Source: Planomonospora sp. ID67723
Lineage (GTDB): Bacteria; Actinomycetota; Actinomycetes; Streptosporangiales; Streptosporangiaceae
Length of the DNA stretch: 64,000 nt
Assembly: GCF_015711605.1 (NCBI RefSeq)
Contig: NZ_JABTEZ010000001.1
Span: forward strand, 310,001 to 374,000
Reading direction: 5' to 3'
The notes beneath the pieces are model-generated. The model worked only from the letters and a program-made list of their open reading frames with translations. It was not told the DNA's origin and made no database searches. Each line of letters starts with the position of its first letter. Position 1 is the stretch's first letter. The translations under genes and the position numbers were made by a program. Positions 1 through 9,030 of this stretch are shown here, one piece after another.

Positions 1-920
1 ACTTCCGGGCCGTGGACGGCATCGACCTCCATGTACGGCAAGGCGAGATCTTCGGAGTCCTGGGCCCCAACGGAGCGGGAAAGACCACAACGCTCCGGAT
101 GCTCGCCACCCTGCTCCCCATCGGCGGCGGCCATGCGGAGATCTTCGGCGTCGACGTCCGGCGGGAGCCCCACCGCATCCGGCAACTGGTGGGCGTCACC
201 GGCCAGTACGCCTCGGTGGACGAGGACCTGACCGCCCGGGAGAACCTCTGGCTGTTCGCCCGCCTCCAGGGCCTGACCGGCACCCGAGCCAAGAGCATCG
301 CCGGTGACCTGCTCGAACGCTTCGGGCTCCAGGAGGCGGCCGACCGCCCCCTGGCCCAGTTCAGCGGCGGCATGCGCCGCCGCCTGGACCTCGCGTCGAG
401 CCTGATCACCCGCCCTCCCCTGATCTTCCTGGACGAGCCCACGACCGGCCTCGACCCGAGAACCCGGGGCCAGATGTGGGACACCATCCGCGAGCTGGTC
501 ACCGACGGCTCCACGATCCTCCTCACCACCCAGTACCTGGACGAAGCCGACCAGCTGGCCGACCGCGTAGCCGTGATCGACCGGGGCCGGAAGGTCGCCG
601 AAGACACCCCCGACGCCCTGAAGACCCAGGTCGGCGACTCGACCCTGCAGCTCAACCTCGCAGCCGGCTCCGACACCGCCCTGGCCGCCGACGTCGTCCG
701 CCGGCTGCTGGGCGAGGACCCGGTCCTGACCCCGGAATCAGGACGCATGAACGTCCCCCTCCCCGACCCGAACCGAGCCGCGGACGTCCTCATCGGCCTG
801 CGGGAAGCAGGCCTCGGCATCTCCTCGGTGAGCGTCGCCAAGCCGACGCTGGACGAGGTCTTCCTGGCGCTGACCGGCCACGGCACCGACGACGAATCCC
901 AGATGGAGGCGGCCCGATGA
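1..920 (+). CDS. ABC transporter ATP-binding protein, DrrA family (5' truncated)
   Basis: This is the ATPase of a daunorubicin-resistance-type (DrrA-like) exporter, which hydrolyses ATP to drive efflux of a lipophilic drug or lipid through the permease encoded next. The visible part holds Walker A (GPNGAGKTT), the signature QFSGGMRRRLDLA, Walker B (LIFLDEPTTGLDP), an H-loop-like TTQYLDEADQLADR segment, and the C-terminal DrrA-type extension. The frame is open to base 1 (F-R-A-V before the first visible GTG at 12), so the true start lies outside the window. Its TGA overlaps the permease ATG by 4 nt (ATGA), so the two are translationally coupled. The substrate cannot be read from the sequence. 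Confidence 0.93.
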   Translation, partial: FRAVDGIDLHVRQGEIFGVLGPNGAGKTTTLRMLATLLPIGGGHAEIFGVDVRREPHRIRQLVGVTGQYASVDEDLTARENLWLFARLQGLTGTRAKSIAGDLLERFGLQEAADRPLAQFSGGMRRRLDLASSLITRPPLIFLDEPTTGLDPRTRGQMWDTIRELVTDGSTILLTTQYLDEADQLADRVAVIDRGRKVAEDTPDALKTQVGDSTLQLNLAAGSDTALAADVVRRLLGEDPVLTPESGRMNVPLPDPNRAADVLIGLREAGLGISSVSVAKPTLDEVFLALTGHGTDDESQMEAAR

Positions 921-1777
921 CCACCACGAGCGCTGGGGCCCCGACGACCCCGACGACCCCCGCCCCTCGGCGCATCGACCCGTCCGCCGTGGTCGCCGGC
1001 ACCACGTCCCGCAACTCGTTCCAGGAAACCTGGGTCCAGACCATGGCGATGGCGTGGCGGGCCCTGAAGAAGATGCGCCGCAAGCCCGAGCAGTTCTTCG
1101 ACGTCCTCATCCAGCCCCTGCTGTTCACCGCGATGTTCGCGTTCATCTTCGGCGGCGCGATCTCCGGCAGCGTCCCGGAGTACCTCCCGGTGCTGATCCC
1201 CGGAATCCTCGCCCAGACGGCCCTGACCGTCTGCATGGCGACGGGCGTGCAGTTGCGCGAGGACATGGACAAGGGGGTCTTCGACCGCTTCAAGTCCCTG
1301 CCGATCGCGAGGATCGCCCCCTTGGCCGGCCCGATGATCGCCGACCTGGTCCGGTACGGCATCGCGTCGGTGCTGACGCTCGTCACCGGCCTGGCCATCG
1401 GCTATCGCCCCGGCGGCGGCGTGCTCGGCTGCATCGGCGGCGTCGCCCTCACCGTGTTCGCGGGCTGGTCACTGGCGTGGATCTTCACCTGGCTGGGCAC
1501 GATGGCGCGTTCGGCGCAGAGCGTCCAGGGCATCTCAATGATGATCATGTTCCCGCTCACCTTCCTGTCCAACGCCTTCGTCCCCGCCGAGACGCTGCCC
1601 GGCTGGCTGGAGGCGTTCGTGAAGGTCAACCCGGTCTCGCACGTCGTCTCCGCGGTGCGCGACCTGTTCAACGACGGGGCCGTGACGGCCGAGGTCGGCT
1701 GGGCGGTCATCGGCTGCGCGGTCGTCATCGCGGTCTTCGCCCCGCTCGCGGTCCGCTCGTACTCCCGCAAGATGTAG
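917..1777 (+). CDS. ABC-2 type permease, DrrB family
   Basis: This 286-aa permease partners the preceding ATPase. The ATG at 917 is fixed by the ATGA overlap with that gene. After a Thr/Pro-rich cytoplasmic N-terminus (about 45 residues), it has about six hydrophobic segments, including QPLLFTAMFAFIFGGAI and the ABC-2 region MMIMFPLTFLSNAFVP followed by W-x6-NP, typical of DrrB/ABC-2 proteins. It ends in a basic tail (SYSRKM). It is convergent with a large AfsR-like regulator, which could control the exporter, but nothing in the sequence proves that link. Confidence 0.92.
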   Translation: MTTTSAGAPTTPTTPAPRRIDPSAVVAGTTSRNSFQETWVQTMAMAWRALKKMRRKPEQFFDVLIQPLLFTAMFAFIFGGAISGSVPEYLPVLIPGILAQTALTVCMATGVQLREDMDKGVFDRFKSLPIARIAPLAGPMIADLVRYGIASVLTLVTGLAIGYRPGGGVLGCIGGVALTVFAGWSLAWIFTWLGTMARSAQSVQGISMMIMFPLTFLSNAFVPAETLPGWLEAFVKVNPVSHVVSAVRDLFNDGAVTAEVGWAVIGCAVVIAVFAPLAVRSYSRKM

Positions 1778-1789
1778 GCGGCGTCCTCG

Positions 1790-1810
1790 CGCGGTGTCCT
1801 CCGGACCGCG
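1790..1810. terminator. Hairpin between convergent genes
   Basis: CGCGGT (1790-1795) pairs with ACCGCG (1805-1810), with an inner CC/GG pair around a TCC loop. It fills the 33-bp gap between the permease stop and the stop of the convergent regulator gene. A bidirectional terminator is the likeliest role, although there is no T-run. Confidence 0.45.
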
Positions 1811-4800
1811 TCAGACCACCCGATCCAGGACGGCGCGGGCCTCGGCCAGCAGGTCGGGGCCGCGCCGCTCGCCGTACTCGGCCTCGATCCGGGACATGAC
1901 GCCGGGAGCGACACGCTCGGCGTGCGCGGACAGCACCGGCCACTGCATCGTCGGGGCGAACCGGTTGTAGGCGAACCGGTCGGCGAGCACGAGCAGCCGT
2001 ACCCCGTCCTCGGCGGGCATCGCTCCCTTCAGCAGGCCCCAGACGCCCAGCCCGGCGAGCACCATCCCCACCACCGGGTAGTCCCTGAACTCGTGGTCCG
2101 GGCCGAGCACGATCAGGACCTTGGCCCGCAGCGACTCGAAGAGGTCCGCGCCGTCGTCGCCCTCGCCGTACTGCGCGAACGCCGGGAGCGCGAAGGCCTC
2201 GCCCACGACGGTCCACGGTGAACCGTCCGGCGCATGCGGGACGCTCAGGTCCCGGAGCAGCTCGGCGGCCTCACGGTGCCGTCGCAGCCCCTCGGTGACG
2301 TCGCCGTCGACGAGGGCCAGCTGGGCCCTGGCGACGGCGACCGACAGGATCTCGCCGTAGGTGCTCCGGGAGGCGAGCGACTCCAGGTCGTCGATCATCC
2401 ACGCGGCCTCGTCACGGAGACCCTCGGCGAGCGCCGCCATGGCGAGGGCGGCGCGGATCTGGACGGCGTCCTCCACCGCGCCGAGGCGTTCGAGCACCGG
2501 GAGCGCCTCGGCGGCGTGCCCGGCGGCGGAGGCGAAGTCGCCGGAGTTCGCGTACAGGCCGGCCAGCTGGGTGTGCAGGGCCGCCCGGTTCCATGGACCG
2601 CCGCCCTCGTCGGCGAGCTCGAGGGCGCCCAGGGTCGCCTCGATCGCGCCGGCCGGGTCACCGGCGTTCTCCCGGCCGTGGCTCAGGAAGTGCAGCGCGA
2701 TCCGGCGGATCAGCGGGTCGGGATCAGCGGCCAGATCGTCGAGGCCGTCATGGGGGTCCTCCAGCATGGTGAGCAGCACGGTCACCAGCGCCCGGACGAC
2801 CGGGTTCGCCGAGTCGGCGCCCAGCCCGGACAGCATCCGCGCCAGTGCCCCGGCATCTTCGGAGGAGACGATGACGCTGTTGAGCAGCGCGATGCTCAGG
2901 GCCACCCGGGTCCGGTCGAGGAGCCGGGGCGGGGGCGTCCAGCCGGTCAGGGCCGCGGCGACGGCCGGGGTGAGGACGATGCTGCGCGGGTGGTCCCCGC
3001 GGACCGTCCAGTAGCCGCCCAGCGCGGAGAACAGCACCACCACCGCCTCCGGATCGGGGTCGGGGTCGGCGAGGGCCTCGCGCAGGATGTCGGCGAGGTT
3101 CGTCTCCTCCGGACGCAGCCGGTCCACCGCGTCGACCTGCTCCGGCGAGTACAGCCGGACGCCGTGCCGGTCGGCGTGACCGACGGCCCACGCGCGCACG
3201 GCGGCCCGCGCCCCGGCGGTCTCGCCGGCCTCCTCCAGCCGCACCCGGCCGAACTCGCGCACCGTCTCGAGCATGCGGTACCGGACGCCGTCGGCGGTCT
3301 CCACGACGGCGAGCAGGGACTGCTCCACGAGCTCGGCGATGTCGCCGAGGGCGTCGCCGCCGAGCACCTCCTCCGCGGCGTCGAGGGCGAAGCCGTCCGG
3401 AAAGGCCGAGAGGCGGCGCAGGGCCCGGCGCTCCCGCTCGCCGAGAAGGTTCCAGGACCAGTCGATCACCGCCAGCAGCGTCTGGTGCCGGGAGGGGGCG
3501 CTCCGGTCGCCGCCGCGCAGCAGCGCGAACCTGTCCTCCAGCCGGTGGGCGATCTCGGCCGGTGACATCACCCGCACCTTCGCGGCGGCCAGTTCGATCG
3601 CGAGCGGCAGGCCGTCCAGGCGGGCCACGACGGCGCGCACGTCGTCCTCGTCGAGGCGCACACCGGGCCGGGCCGCGGTCGCGCGGTCGTGGAACAACTC
3701 GACGGCGTCACCGGTTCCCAGTTGGGGCAGCGGATAGACGCGTTCGGCGGCGATCGCCAGCGGCGAGCGGGTCGTGGTGAGGATGCGCAGCTCCCGCGTG
3801 GTCGCGGCCAGATAGGCGACCAGGCCGGCGACCGCCTCCACCAGATGCTCGCAGTTGTCGAGCACCAGCAGCGTCGGGGCCGGGTCGAGCCGCTGGGCGA
3901 TCCGGGCGCGGACGTCGGCGCGCTGCTGCGGGGTGAGCGTCCGGCGTCCGGTCACCGAGTCGCGGACGCCGAGCGCCGACCCCACCTCGCCGACCAGATC
4001 CTCGGGGGCCGTCACGCCGGCCAGCTCGACGAAGTGCACCGCCGGCTGCGGGGCCTCGCGGGCGACGGCATGGGCGAGCCGGGTCTTGCCGAGCCCGCCC
4101 GGACCGAGGATCGAGACCACCCGGGACGCGGCGAGCAGCGCCCGCACCCGCCGGAGGTCGTCGTCGCGGCCGAGCAGCGGGGTCGTGTCGAACCGCACGC
4201 CGGCGCGCACGGGGCTGTCGAGCGCCAGCAGCTCGCGGTGGACCCGCCGCAGCCCCGGGCCGACGTCGGCACCGATCCGGTCACGCAGATCCGACCGGTA
4301 GCGCTCGAAGCGGTCCAGCGCGGCGCCCGTCCCGCGCACCGCCGCCTCGCTGCGCAGGAGGTCGGCGAGCAGCCCCTCGTCCTCGGGGTGGACGCGCACA
4401 GCCTCCTCGAGCCCGGACAGGGCGGGGCCGTGGTCGCCGCTCCGGCTCCGGGCCCGGGCGAGCACGACCCGCGCGGACGCCAGGTCGCGTTCGGCGCGCC
4501 GGCGCACCTCGGCCAGCGGCCCGTCGCCCTCGGGGGGCAGCGTTCCGGCGCCCAGCGCGAGCGCCTCTTCCGCCGCCTCCGCCGCCACGGCCGGATGCTC
4601 GGGGAGCAACGTCCGCGCCCGGCACGCCAGATCGTGCAGCCGACCGGCGTCGACCCGGTCGGGCGGACCCACGAGCCGGTAGCCGCCCCCTTCCGTGACC
4701 AGCGCCTCCGGCCCCACGACCGACCTGGTCCGGGACACCAGGACCTGAAGCGCCTTCGCCGGGTTGGCCGGCTCGTCGTCCCCCCACACCTCCGCGATGA

Positions 4801-4924
4801 GCCGGTCCGTGTGCACGGTCCGGCAGGAGAGCGCGAGGGCGGCGAGCAGCGCCTGAGCCCTCTCGCCGACCACCGGCTGCCCCCGCCACCGCACACCGTG
4901 GAGCAGACTCAGGTCGATCGGCAT
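1811..4924 (-). CDS. AfsR/SARP-like BTAD transcriptional regulator with NB-ARC-type ATPase and TPR region
   Basis: This 1037-aa regulator has four parts. Residues about 1-90 form an OmpR-like winged helix (IAEVWGDDEPANPAKALQ...GGGYRLV). About 95-240 are a bacterial transcriptional activation domain. About 250-480 are an NTPase with Walker A GPGGLGKTRLA (about 275), Walker B LLVLDNCEHL and a GLPLAIELAA motif. The rest is a long Ala/Leu-rich TPR-like repeat region. This is the architecture of AfsR/LuxR-like pathway regulators that switch on antibiotic or export genes. A TAGACT hexamer ends 6 nt before the ATG, suggesting a leaderless transcript. It is convergent with the DrrAB-type exporter, a plausible but unproven target. 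Confidence 0.88.
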   Translation of the reverse strand: MPIDLSLLHGVRWRGQPVVGERAQALLAALALSCRTVHTDRLIAEVWGDDEPANPAKALQVLVSRTRSVVGPEALVTEGGGYRLVGPPDRVDAGRLHDLACRARTLLPEHPAVAAEAAEEALALGAGTLPPEGDGPLAEVRRRAERDLASARVVLARARSRSGDHGPALSGLEEAVRVHPEDEGLLADLLRSEAAVRGTGAALDRFERYRSDLRDRIGADVGPGLRRVHRELLALDSPVRAGVRFDTTPLLGRDDDLRRVRALLAASRVVSILGPGGLGKTRLAHAVAREAPQPAVHFVELAGVTAPEDLVGEVGSALGVRDSVTGRRTLTPQQRADVRARIAQRLDPAPTLLVLDNCEHLVEAVAGLVAYLAATTRELRILTTTRSPLAIAAERVYPLPQLGTGDAVELFHDRATAARPGVRLDEDDVRAVVARLDGLPLAIELAAAKVRVMSPAEIAHRLEDRFALLRGGDRSAPSRHQTLLAVIDWSWNLLGERERRALRRLSAFPDGFALDAAEEVLGGDALGDIAELVEQSLLAVVETADGVRYRMLETVREFGRVRLEEAGETAGARAAVRAWAVGHADRHGVRLYSPEQVDAVDRLRPEETNLADILREALADPDPDPEAVVVLFSALGGYWTVRGDHPRSIVLTPAVAAALTGWTPPPRLLDRTRVALSIALLNSVIVSSEDAGALARMLSGLGADSANPVVRALVTVLLTMLEDPHDGLDDLAADPDPLIRRIALHFLSHGRENAGDPAGAIEATLGALELADEGGGPWNRAALHTQLAGLYANSGDFASAAGHAAEALPVLERLGAVEDAVQIRAALAMAALAEGLRDEAAWMIDDLESLASRSTYGEILSVAVARAQLALVDGDVTEGLRRHREAAELLRDLSVPHAPDGSPWTVVGEAFALPAFAQYGEGDDGADLFESLRAKVLIVLGPDHEFRDYPVVGMVLAGLGVWGLLKGAMPAEDGVRLLVLADRFAYNRFAPTMQWPVLSAHAERVAPGVMSRIEAEYGERRGPDLLAEARAVLDRVV

Positions 4925-5043
4925 GGCCCAAGTCTAGGCTCGGCCGGACAACCCACCCGTTCTCGCCTTGACCCGCAGGGATCTGATGATCCGGAGTGGT
5001 CGCCCCCCACCGGCGTCCAGACGGCCGACGTGAACACCGCCGA

Positions 5044-6939
5044 TCAGCGCCGGGCGGCCGCGACCGCCTCGGTGAAGCGGCGGTGGCGGGACAACTCCTC
5101 CTCCACCGGGTCCAGCACGAGCGCGCGGGCGACCCGCTCCACGCTCACGTGCAGCGCTCTGCCCGCCTTCCGGGCACGGCGGCGGCCGCCGAGCCAGGCG
5201 ACGGCCCGCGACAGCAGCGCGATCACGACGCCGAGCAGCGCGCCGCCGAGCAGCATCAGGGTGGGCCAGGGCGCCTCACCCGCGGTCGGCACCGGCGGCT
5301 CGGGCAGGCGGAGGTAGTCCAGGGCGAACAGGCCCAGCAGCCAGAGGGCGCCCGCCACCGTCGCCGCGAGCGCCAGCCACTGCGCCGCCCCGGCCACCCG
5401 CCACCACGCGGGCCTGCGCGAGGCCCCGAGCGAGGTGACGGCCACGGCCCGGTCGAGCCCGTCCTCCAGTTCGCCCGCGCGCGATCGGGCCGCATGGCGT
5501 ACGGCCGCCGCCCACGGTTCGGGAAGCCCCGCCGAGGCGGCCGCCGCCGCGTCCCGGATCGCGATGTCCATCTGGGAGCGCTGCACCGTGGTGGCGGCCG
5601 GGATCGAGGTCCGCCCCACCACTGCCCCCGTCACTGCCCCCGCCGCCTCGGGTGCGCCTCCCCGGACGCCCCTCGCTGCGCCCGCCTCGATGCTTCCCGT
5701 CGTGTCTCCCGCCAGGTCGGCGTCCGGCCCGGCCCGGCGGCCGTCGGTGCCGGAAGCCGTACCCAGGCGGAGGCGGCGGAGCGGATCGGGCCGGAACCGG
5801 CGGATCCACCGGGTGACCGGCCAGCCGGTGGCGGCGACCGAGCGGTGCCGGTGCGCCTTCGCGACGGCGGCGACCACGAGCGGGACCCCGGCGGCCTGCG
5901 AGAGCGCCGAGGTCAGCGGCCTGGCCAAGGTGTCCGTGGAGACCTGCTGGGTCTTCGCGGGCTCGGCCGCCCCCGGCGTCGCGGTCCCCGGACGCCCGCC
6001 TCGCCCGGCCCCGGCGGCATCGCCGTCCGGCCCGGTCCGGCCGCCTCCCGCCGAGGCGCGGTCCAGGAGGTCGGCGGCGGCGACCGCATCGGCCGCCAGG
6101 CGGTCGGCCCAGGAGCGCCGGTCGGCGACCCGGGACTCCAGCAGGGCGCGCAGCTCGGGAACGCCCGCTCCGGTGCGGGCCGAGACGCCGAGCGCCGGCA
6201 CCCCGGCCAGCCCGTCGGCGTCGAGCAGCCGGCGCAGGTCCGCCAGGCACCGCTCGGCGGCCGCCGGGGAGAGCCGGTCGATCTGGTTCAGGACGACCAC
6301 CGTGACGTCGCGGTGCCGGGCCAGAGGCTTGAGGTAGCGGTCGTGGACGGCCGCGTCGGCGTACTTCTGCGGGTCGAGGACCCACACCAGCAGATCGGCC
6401 AGGCGGGCGAGACGGTCCACCTCCAGCCGGTGCGCCAGCTCGATCGAGTCGTGGTCGGGCAGGTCGAGCAGGACCAGCCCGGCCATGCCCTCCGACCCGT
6501 CCGGCCCGTGACCCGCCGCGCCGCCTCCCCCGCCGTCCGCCGTGCCGTCCCTCCCGGCCTCCCCCGGGCCGCGGCCTCCGCCGTCCACCTCGTGGCGGTT
6601 GGGGATCTCCAGCCAGTCGAGCAGCGGCCCCGACCCGGCCCCCTCCCACAGGGCGGCCTGCGCGGTGGAGGTGGTCGGCCGGGTCACGCCGACCGTGGCG
6701 AGCGAGGTTCCGGACAGCAGGTTGAACAGCGACGACTTGCCGCTCCCGGTGGCTCCGGCCAGCGCGACCACCGTGTGGTCCACCGAGAGGCTCCGCCGTA
6801 CCCCCGCCCTGGAGACCACGGCCCGTGCCTCGGCGACCGCGGCGGCGTCCAGCCGCCCGTCGGCCAGGTCCGCGGCCAGCTCCAGCGCCGCCAGCCGGTC
6901 GTCCAGCGAGATCGCGCCCTTGCGGCGCAGCAGCTTCAC
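5044..6939 (-). CDS. Membrane-associated GTPase (YfjP/dynamin-like), second gene of a pair
   Basis: This 631-aa P-loop GTPase carries G1 GATGSGKSS (residues 62-70), a switch-I-like TRPTTSTAQ, G3 LLDLPDHDS and a degenerate G4 NQID. A long Gly/Ala/Pro-rich, poorly conserved linker follows, then two hydrophobic segments near residues 530-580 (WLALAATVAGALWLLGLFAL and LLGGALLGVVIALLSRAVAW) and a helical tail. It probably acts at the membrane like bacterial dynamin-like proteins. The GTG start at 6939 overlaps the upstream gene's TGA (GTGA), so the pair is translationally coupled. Paired actinobacterial GTPases of this kind include IniA/IniC of mycobacteria and DynA/DynB of Streptomyces; orthology to either is not claimed. 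Confidence 0.85.
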   Translation of the reverse strand: MKLLRRKGAISLDDRLAALELAADLADGRLDAAAVAEARAVVSRAGVRRSLSVDHTVVALAGATGSGKSSLFNLLSGTSLATVGVTRPTTSTAQAALWEGAGSGPLLDWLEIPNRHEVDGGGRGPGEAGRDGTADGGGGGAAGHGPDGSEGMAGLVLLDLPDHDSIELAHRLEVDRLARLADLLVWVLDPQKYADAAVHDRYLKPLARHRDVTVVVLNQIDRLSPAAAERCLADLRRLLDADGLAGVPALGVSARTGAGVPELRALLESRVADRRSWADRLAADAVAAADLLDRASAGGGRTGPDGDAAGAGRGGRPGTATPGAAEPAKTQQVSTDTLARPLTSALSQAAGVPLVVAAVAKAHRHRSVAATGWPVTRWIRRFRPDPLRRLRLGTASGTDGRRAGPDADLAGDTTGSIEAGAARGVRGGAPEAAGAVTGAVVGRTSIPAATTVQRSQMDIAIRDAAAAASAGLPEPWAAAVRHAARSRAGELEDGLDRAVAVTSLGASRRPAWWRVAGAAQWLALAATVAGALWLLGLFALDYLRLPEPPVPTAGEAPWPTLMLLGGALLGVVIALLSRAVAWLGGRRRARKAGRALHVSVERVARALVLDPVEEELSRHRRFTEAVAAARR

Positions 6940-8762
6940 CGGCCGTCCCCGCTCTCCGCAGAGAGCCCGCCACCGGGATCACCGGCCGGTCCGCGGCGCT
7001 CCCCGGGAAGCTCGCCCCGGTGCTCCCGTACGGCCTGCGCCGCGGCGCGCAGGGCCTGGGCGGTCTCCGCCGGGGGCCGGACGGCGTCGAGGAGGGCGGT
7101 GAACCGGGCGGCCTCCTCCTTCATGATGCCCTCGACCCGGGTGCGCAGGTCGTCGCGGGCCTTGATGGTCAGGGTGCGGACGGCCTGGTCGCCGAAGACG
7201 GCCTCCAGCAGCTTCTGGCTGAGCACGCTGGTGCCCCCGGCGATGCCGACCTCGATCCCGGTCAGACCGCCGGTGGAGGCGAACACCGCGATCATGAGGA
7301 GCAGCCCGGCGCCGTTGACGCCGAACGAGGCGACCCGGGCGGTGGTCCGCTTCTCCGCGCCCTCCTGGCTGACCAGGTCGAGCACGTACCCCTGCCAGCT
7401 TCGGACCGCCGCCTCGGCGGCCCGGCGCAGACCCGGCGAGGCCCTGCCGAGGCGTCCGGCCTCGACGGCCCCGGCCTCCTCCAGCAGGGCCCGCCCGGCG
7501 GGCAGGGACGACCACGACTCCAGCGCGCGCTCGGCCGCGCCGTCGGCCGACGCCCTGACCAGTGCCTCCACCCCGTGCTCCAGCGCCACCCGCAGCTCAC
7601 TCTCGGGCGCGGGCCGGCCGGTGAACAGCGAGACGATCCGGTCGCGCAGCCACCCCACCCGGCTCTCCAGGGAGCGCATCAGGTCGCCGGTGCCGATGAA
7701 GTCCTGCCAGCGGGCCAGCACCTCGCCGCGGAGCAGCGATCCGTCCAGCATGCCCTCGTCGAAGGAGGCCATCCCGGCGGCGTAGGCGGCGCCGACCGCC
7801 GAGCCGAGCTCCTCGGCCCCGGCGCGCTGGCGGTCCACCGCGTCGGCGAGCGCGGGCACCCGCGTGGCGAGGCTCTCCAGCGCCCCCGACAGCGTCTGGC
7901 GGACCACGTCGGCCCTGGACTGGGCGTCGGCCGCGATGCCGGTCAGCCAGTCGATGACCGGCCGGACGGCGGCGCGGGGCAGCCGGGCGTTCTCCTCGGG
8001 CAGCACCAGCTCGGCCACCTCGAACAGACGCGTCCCGCCCAGCCCGTTGGCCTCCAGCAGCCGGGTCAGATCCCCGGCGACCACGCCCACGGCCTCCGGC
8101 GGGACGCGGGACAGGATCACGGCCAGCGCCGTACTCCGCTCCCGGGCCGCACGCAGGAAGCTCCAGGGCACCTCGTCGGCGTAGCGGGAGGCGGTGGTGG
8201 TGAACAGCCACAGGTCGGCGGCGGCGAGGAGCTGGGAGGCCAGCTCGCGGTTGGCCGTGACGACCGAGTCGATGTCCGGCGCGTCGAGCAGGGCCAGGCC
8301 GGGCGGGAGCGTCTCGGCCACGACCACCCGGAGTGTGCCCGGCTCACCGGCGCCTGCGGAGCCGTCCGGACCGCGCGGGCGGCCTCCCGTGACCCGGGAC
8401 AGGCCGGGCAGGATGTGCTGGCCGGTGAACCAGGCCAGGTCGGCGGGGCTGGTCACCAGCGTGGGGGCCAGGGTGGTGGGGCGCAGCACGCCGGGCTCGG
8501 TCACGTCGGCGTCGACCAGGGAGTTCACCAGCGTCGACTTCCCCGCCCCGGTGGAGCCGCCGACGACGGCCAGGAGCGGGGCGTCGATCGCGCTCAGACG
8601 GGGGATCAGGTAGTCGTCGAGCTGGCCGGTCAGCTCCCGCGACGCCCGGCGGTCGGCCTCGGCGTCTCCGACCTCGAGCGGGAACAGGTCACGGTCGAGA
8701 TGGCGCCGCAGCTTCCGCAACGCCTCCAGCAGGCCGCCGTTCCCATCCACAGGACCGGTCAT
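6936..8762 (-). CDS. Dynamin-like GTPase, first gene of the pair
   Basis: This 608-aa GTPase has G1 GGSTGAGKST (residues 68-77), PGVLRPTTLAPTLV as the switch-I region and G3 LLDAPDIDS. Where G4 (N/TKxD) is expected after the beta strand ALAVILS, the sequence reads SRVPPEA, so canonical guanine-specificity residues are missing. A helical region follows, then a hydrophobic hairpin (GLLLMIAVFASTGGLTGIEVGIAGG) near 525-555 that resembles the membrane-insertion paddle of bacterial dynamins. Its stop overlaps the start of the second GTPase. The likely role is membrane remodelling, division or envelope stress; this is inferred from family resemblance and pairing. Confidence 0.85.
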   Translation of the reverse strand: MTGPVDGNGGLLEALRKLRRHLDRDLFPLEVGDAEADRRASRELTGQLDDYLIPRLSAIDAPLLAVVGGSTGAGKSTLVNSLVDADVTEPGVLRPTTLAPTLVTSPADLAWFTGQHILPGLSRVTGGRPRGPDGSAGAGEPGTLRVVVAETLPPGLALLDAPDIDSVVTANRELASQLLAAADLWLFTTTASRYADEVPWSFLRAARERSTALAVILSRVPPEAVGVVAGDLTRLLEANGLGGTRLFEVAELVLPEENARLPRAAVRPVIDWLTGIAADAQSRADVVRQTLSGALESLATRVPALADAVDRQRAGAEELGSAVGAAYAAGMASFDEGMLDGSLLRGEVLARWQDFIGTGDLMRSLESRVGWLRDRIVSLFTGRPAPESELRVALEHGVEALVRASADGAAERALESWSSLPAGRALLEEAGAVEAGRLGRASPGLRRAAEAAVRSWQGYVLDLVSQEGAEKRTTARVASFGVNGAGLLLMIAVFASTGGLTGIEVGIAGGTSVLSQKLLEAVFGDQAVRTLTIKARDDLRTRVEGIMKEEAARFTALLDAVRPPAETAQALRAAAQAVREHRGELPGERRGPAGDPGGGLSAESGDGR

Positions 8763-8810
8763 TCCCGACAGAACCGGCCCTAGACATCAGAAGACGCCGG
8801 ACATGATGAA

Positions 8811-8951
8811 GCCCCACCGCTCGACCGGGTCACGGGGGCGAACTCGGTAGAGCGATGGGGCCTGTACCCCGGCTTCGCCGGGAGGACCGTGAACGGGCCC
8901 GTCTCCCCCGCAGCTGGAGAGGGGCCCCGGACCTTCCGCCTGTTCCGGGGC
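8811..8951. other. Structured intergenic segment with three hairpins
   Basis: Within the 268-bp gap after the response-regulator stop lie three inverted repeats. The first has near-perfect 12-bp arms (8811-8822 with 8850-8861, one mismatch) enclosing a further 6-bp helix. The second is CCCGGC-TTC-GCCGGG (8868-8882). The third is GCCCCGGA (8924-8931) with TCCGGGGC (8944-8951). No plausible protein is encoded here. The hairpins may terminate minus-strand transcription from the two-component genes, or be part of a leader or small RNA for the GTPase pair that starts at 8762. I do not recognise an Rfam family. Confidence 0.5.
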
Positions 8952-9030
8952 GATCTGGGGTCGTGCTTCCCTCATTGGACCGCACCAAGCTCAGGGCCAG
9001 ATCCGGCCAACCTGAATATCCGCTGAAAGT

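Noticed and set aside
4925..4960. A PafBC-like promoter before the AfsR-like gene (TTGTCCGGC and TAGACT)
   Set aside because: The spacing is six bases instead of eight; only the -10-like TAGACT near the ATG is kept as a weak leaderless signal.
8787..8975. A 62-codon minus-strand frame
   Set aside because: It reads through three hairpins, has no RBS, and the peptide shows no coding bias or domain.
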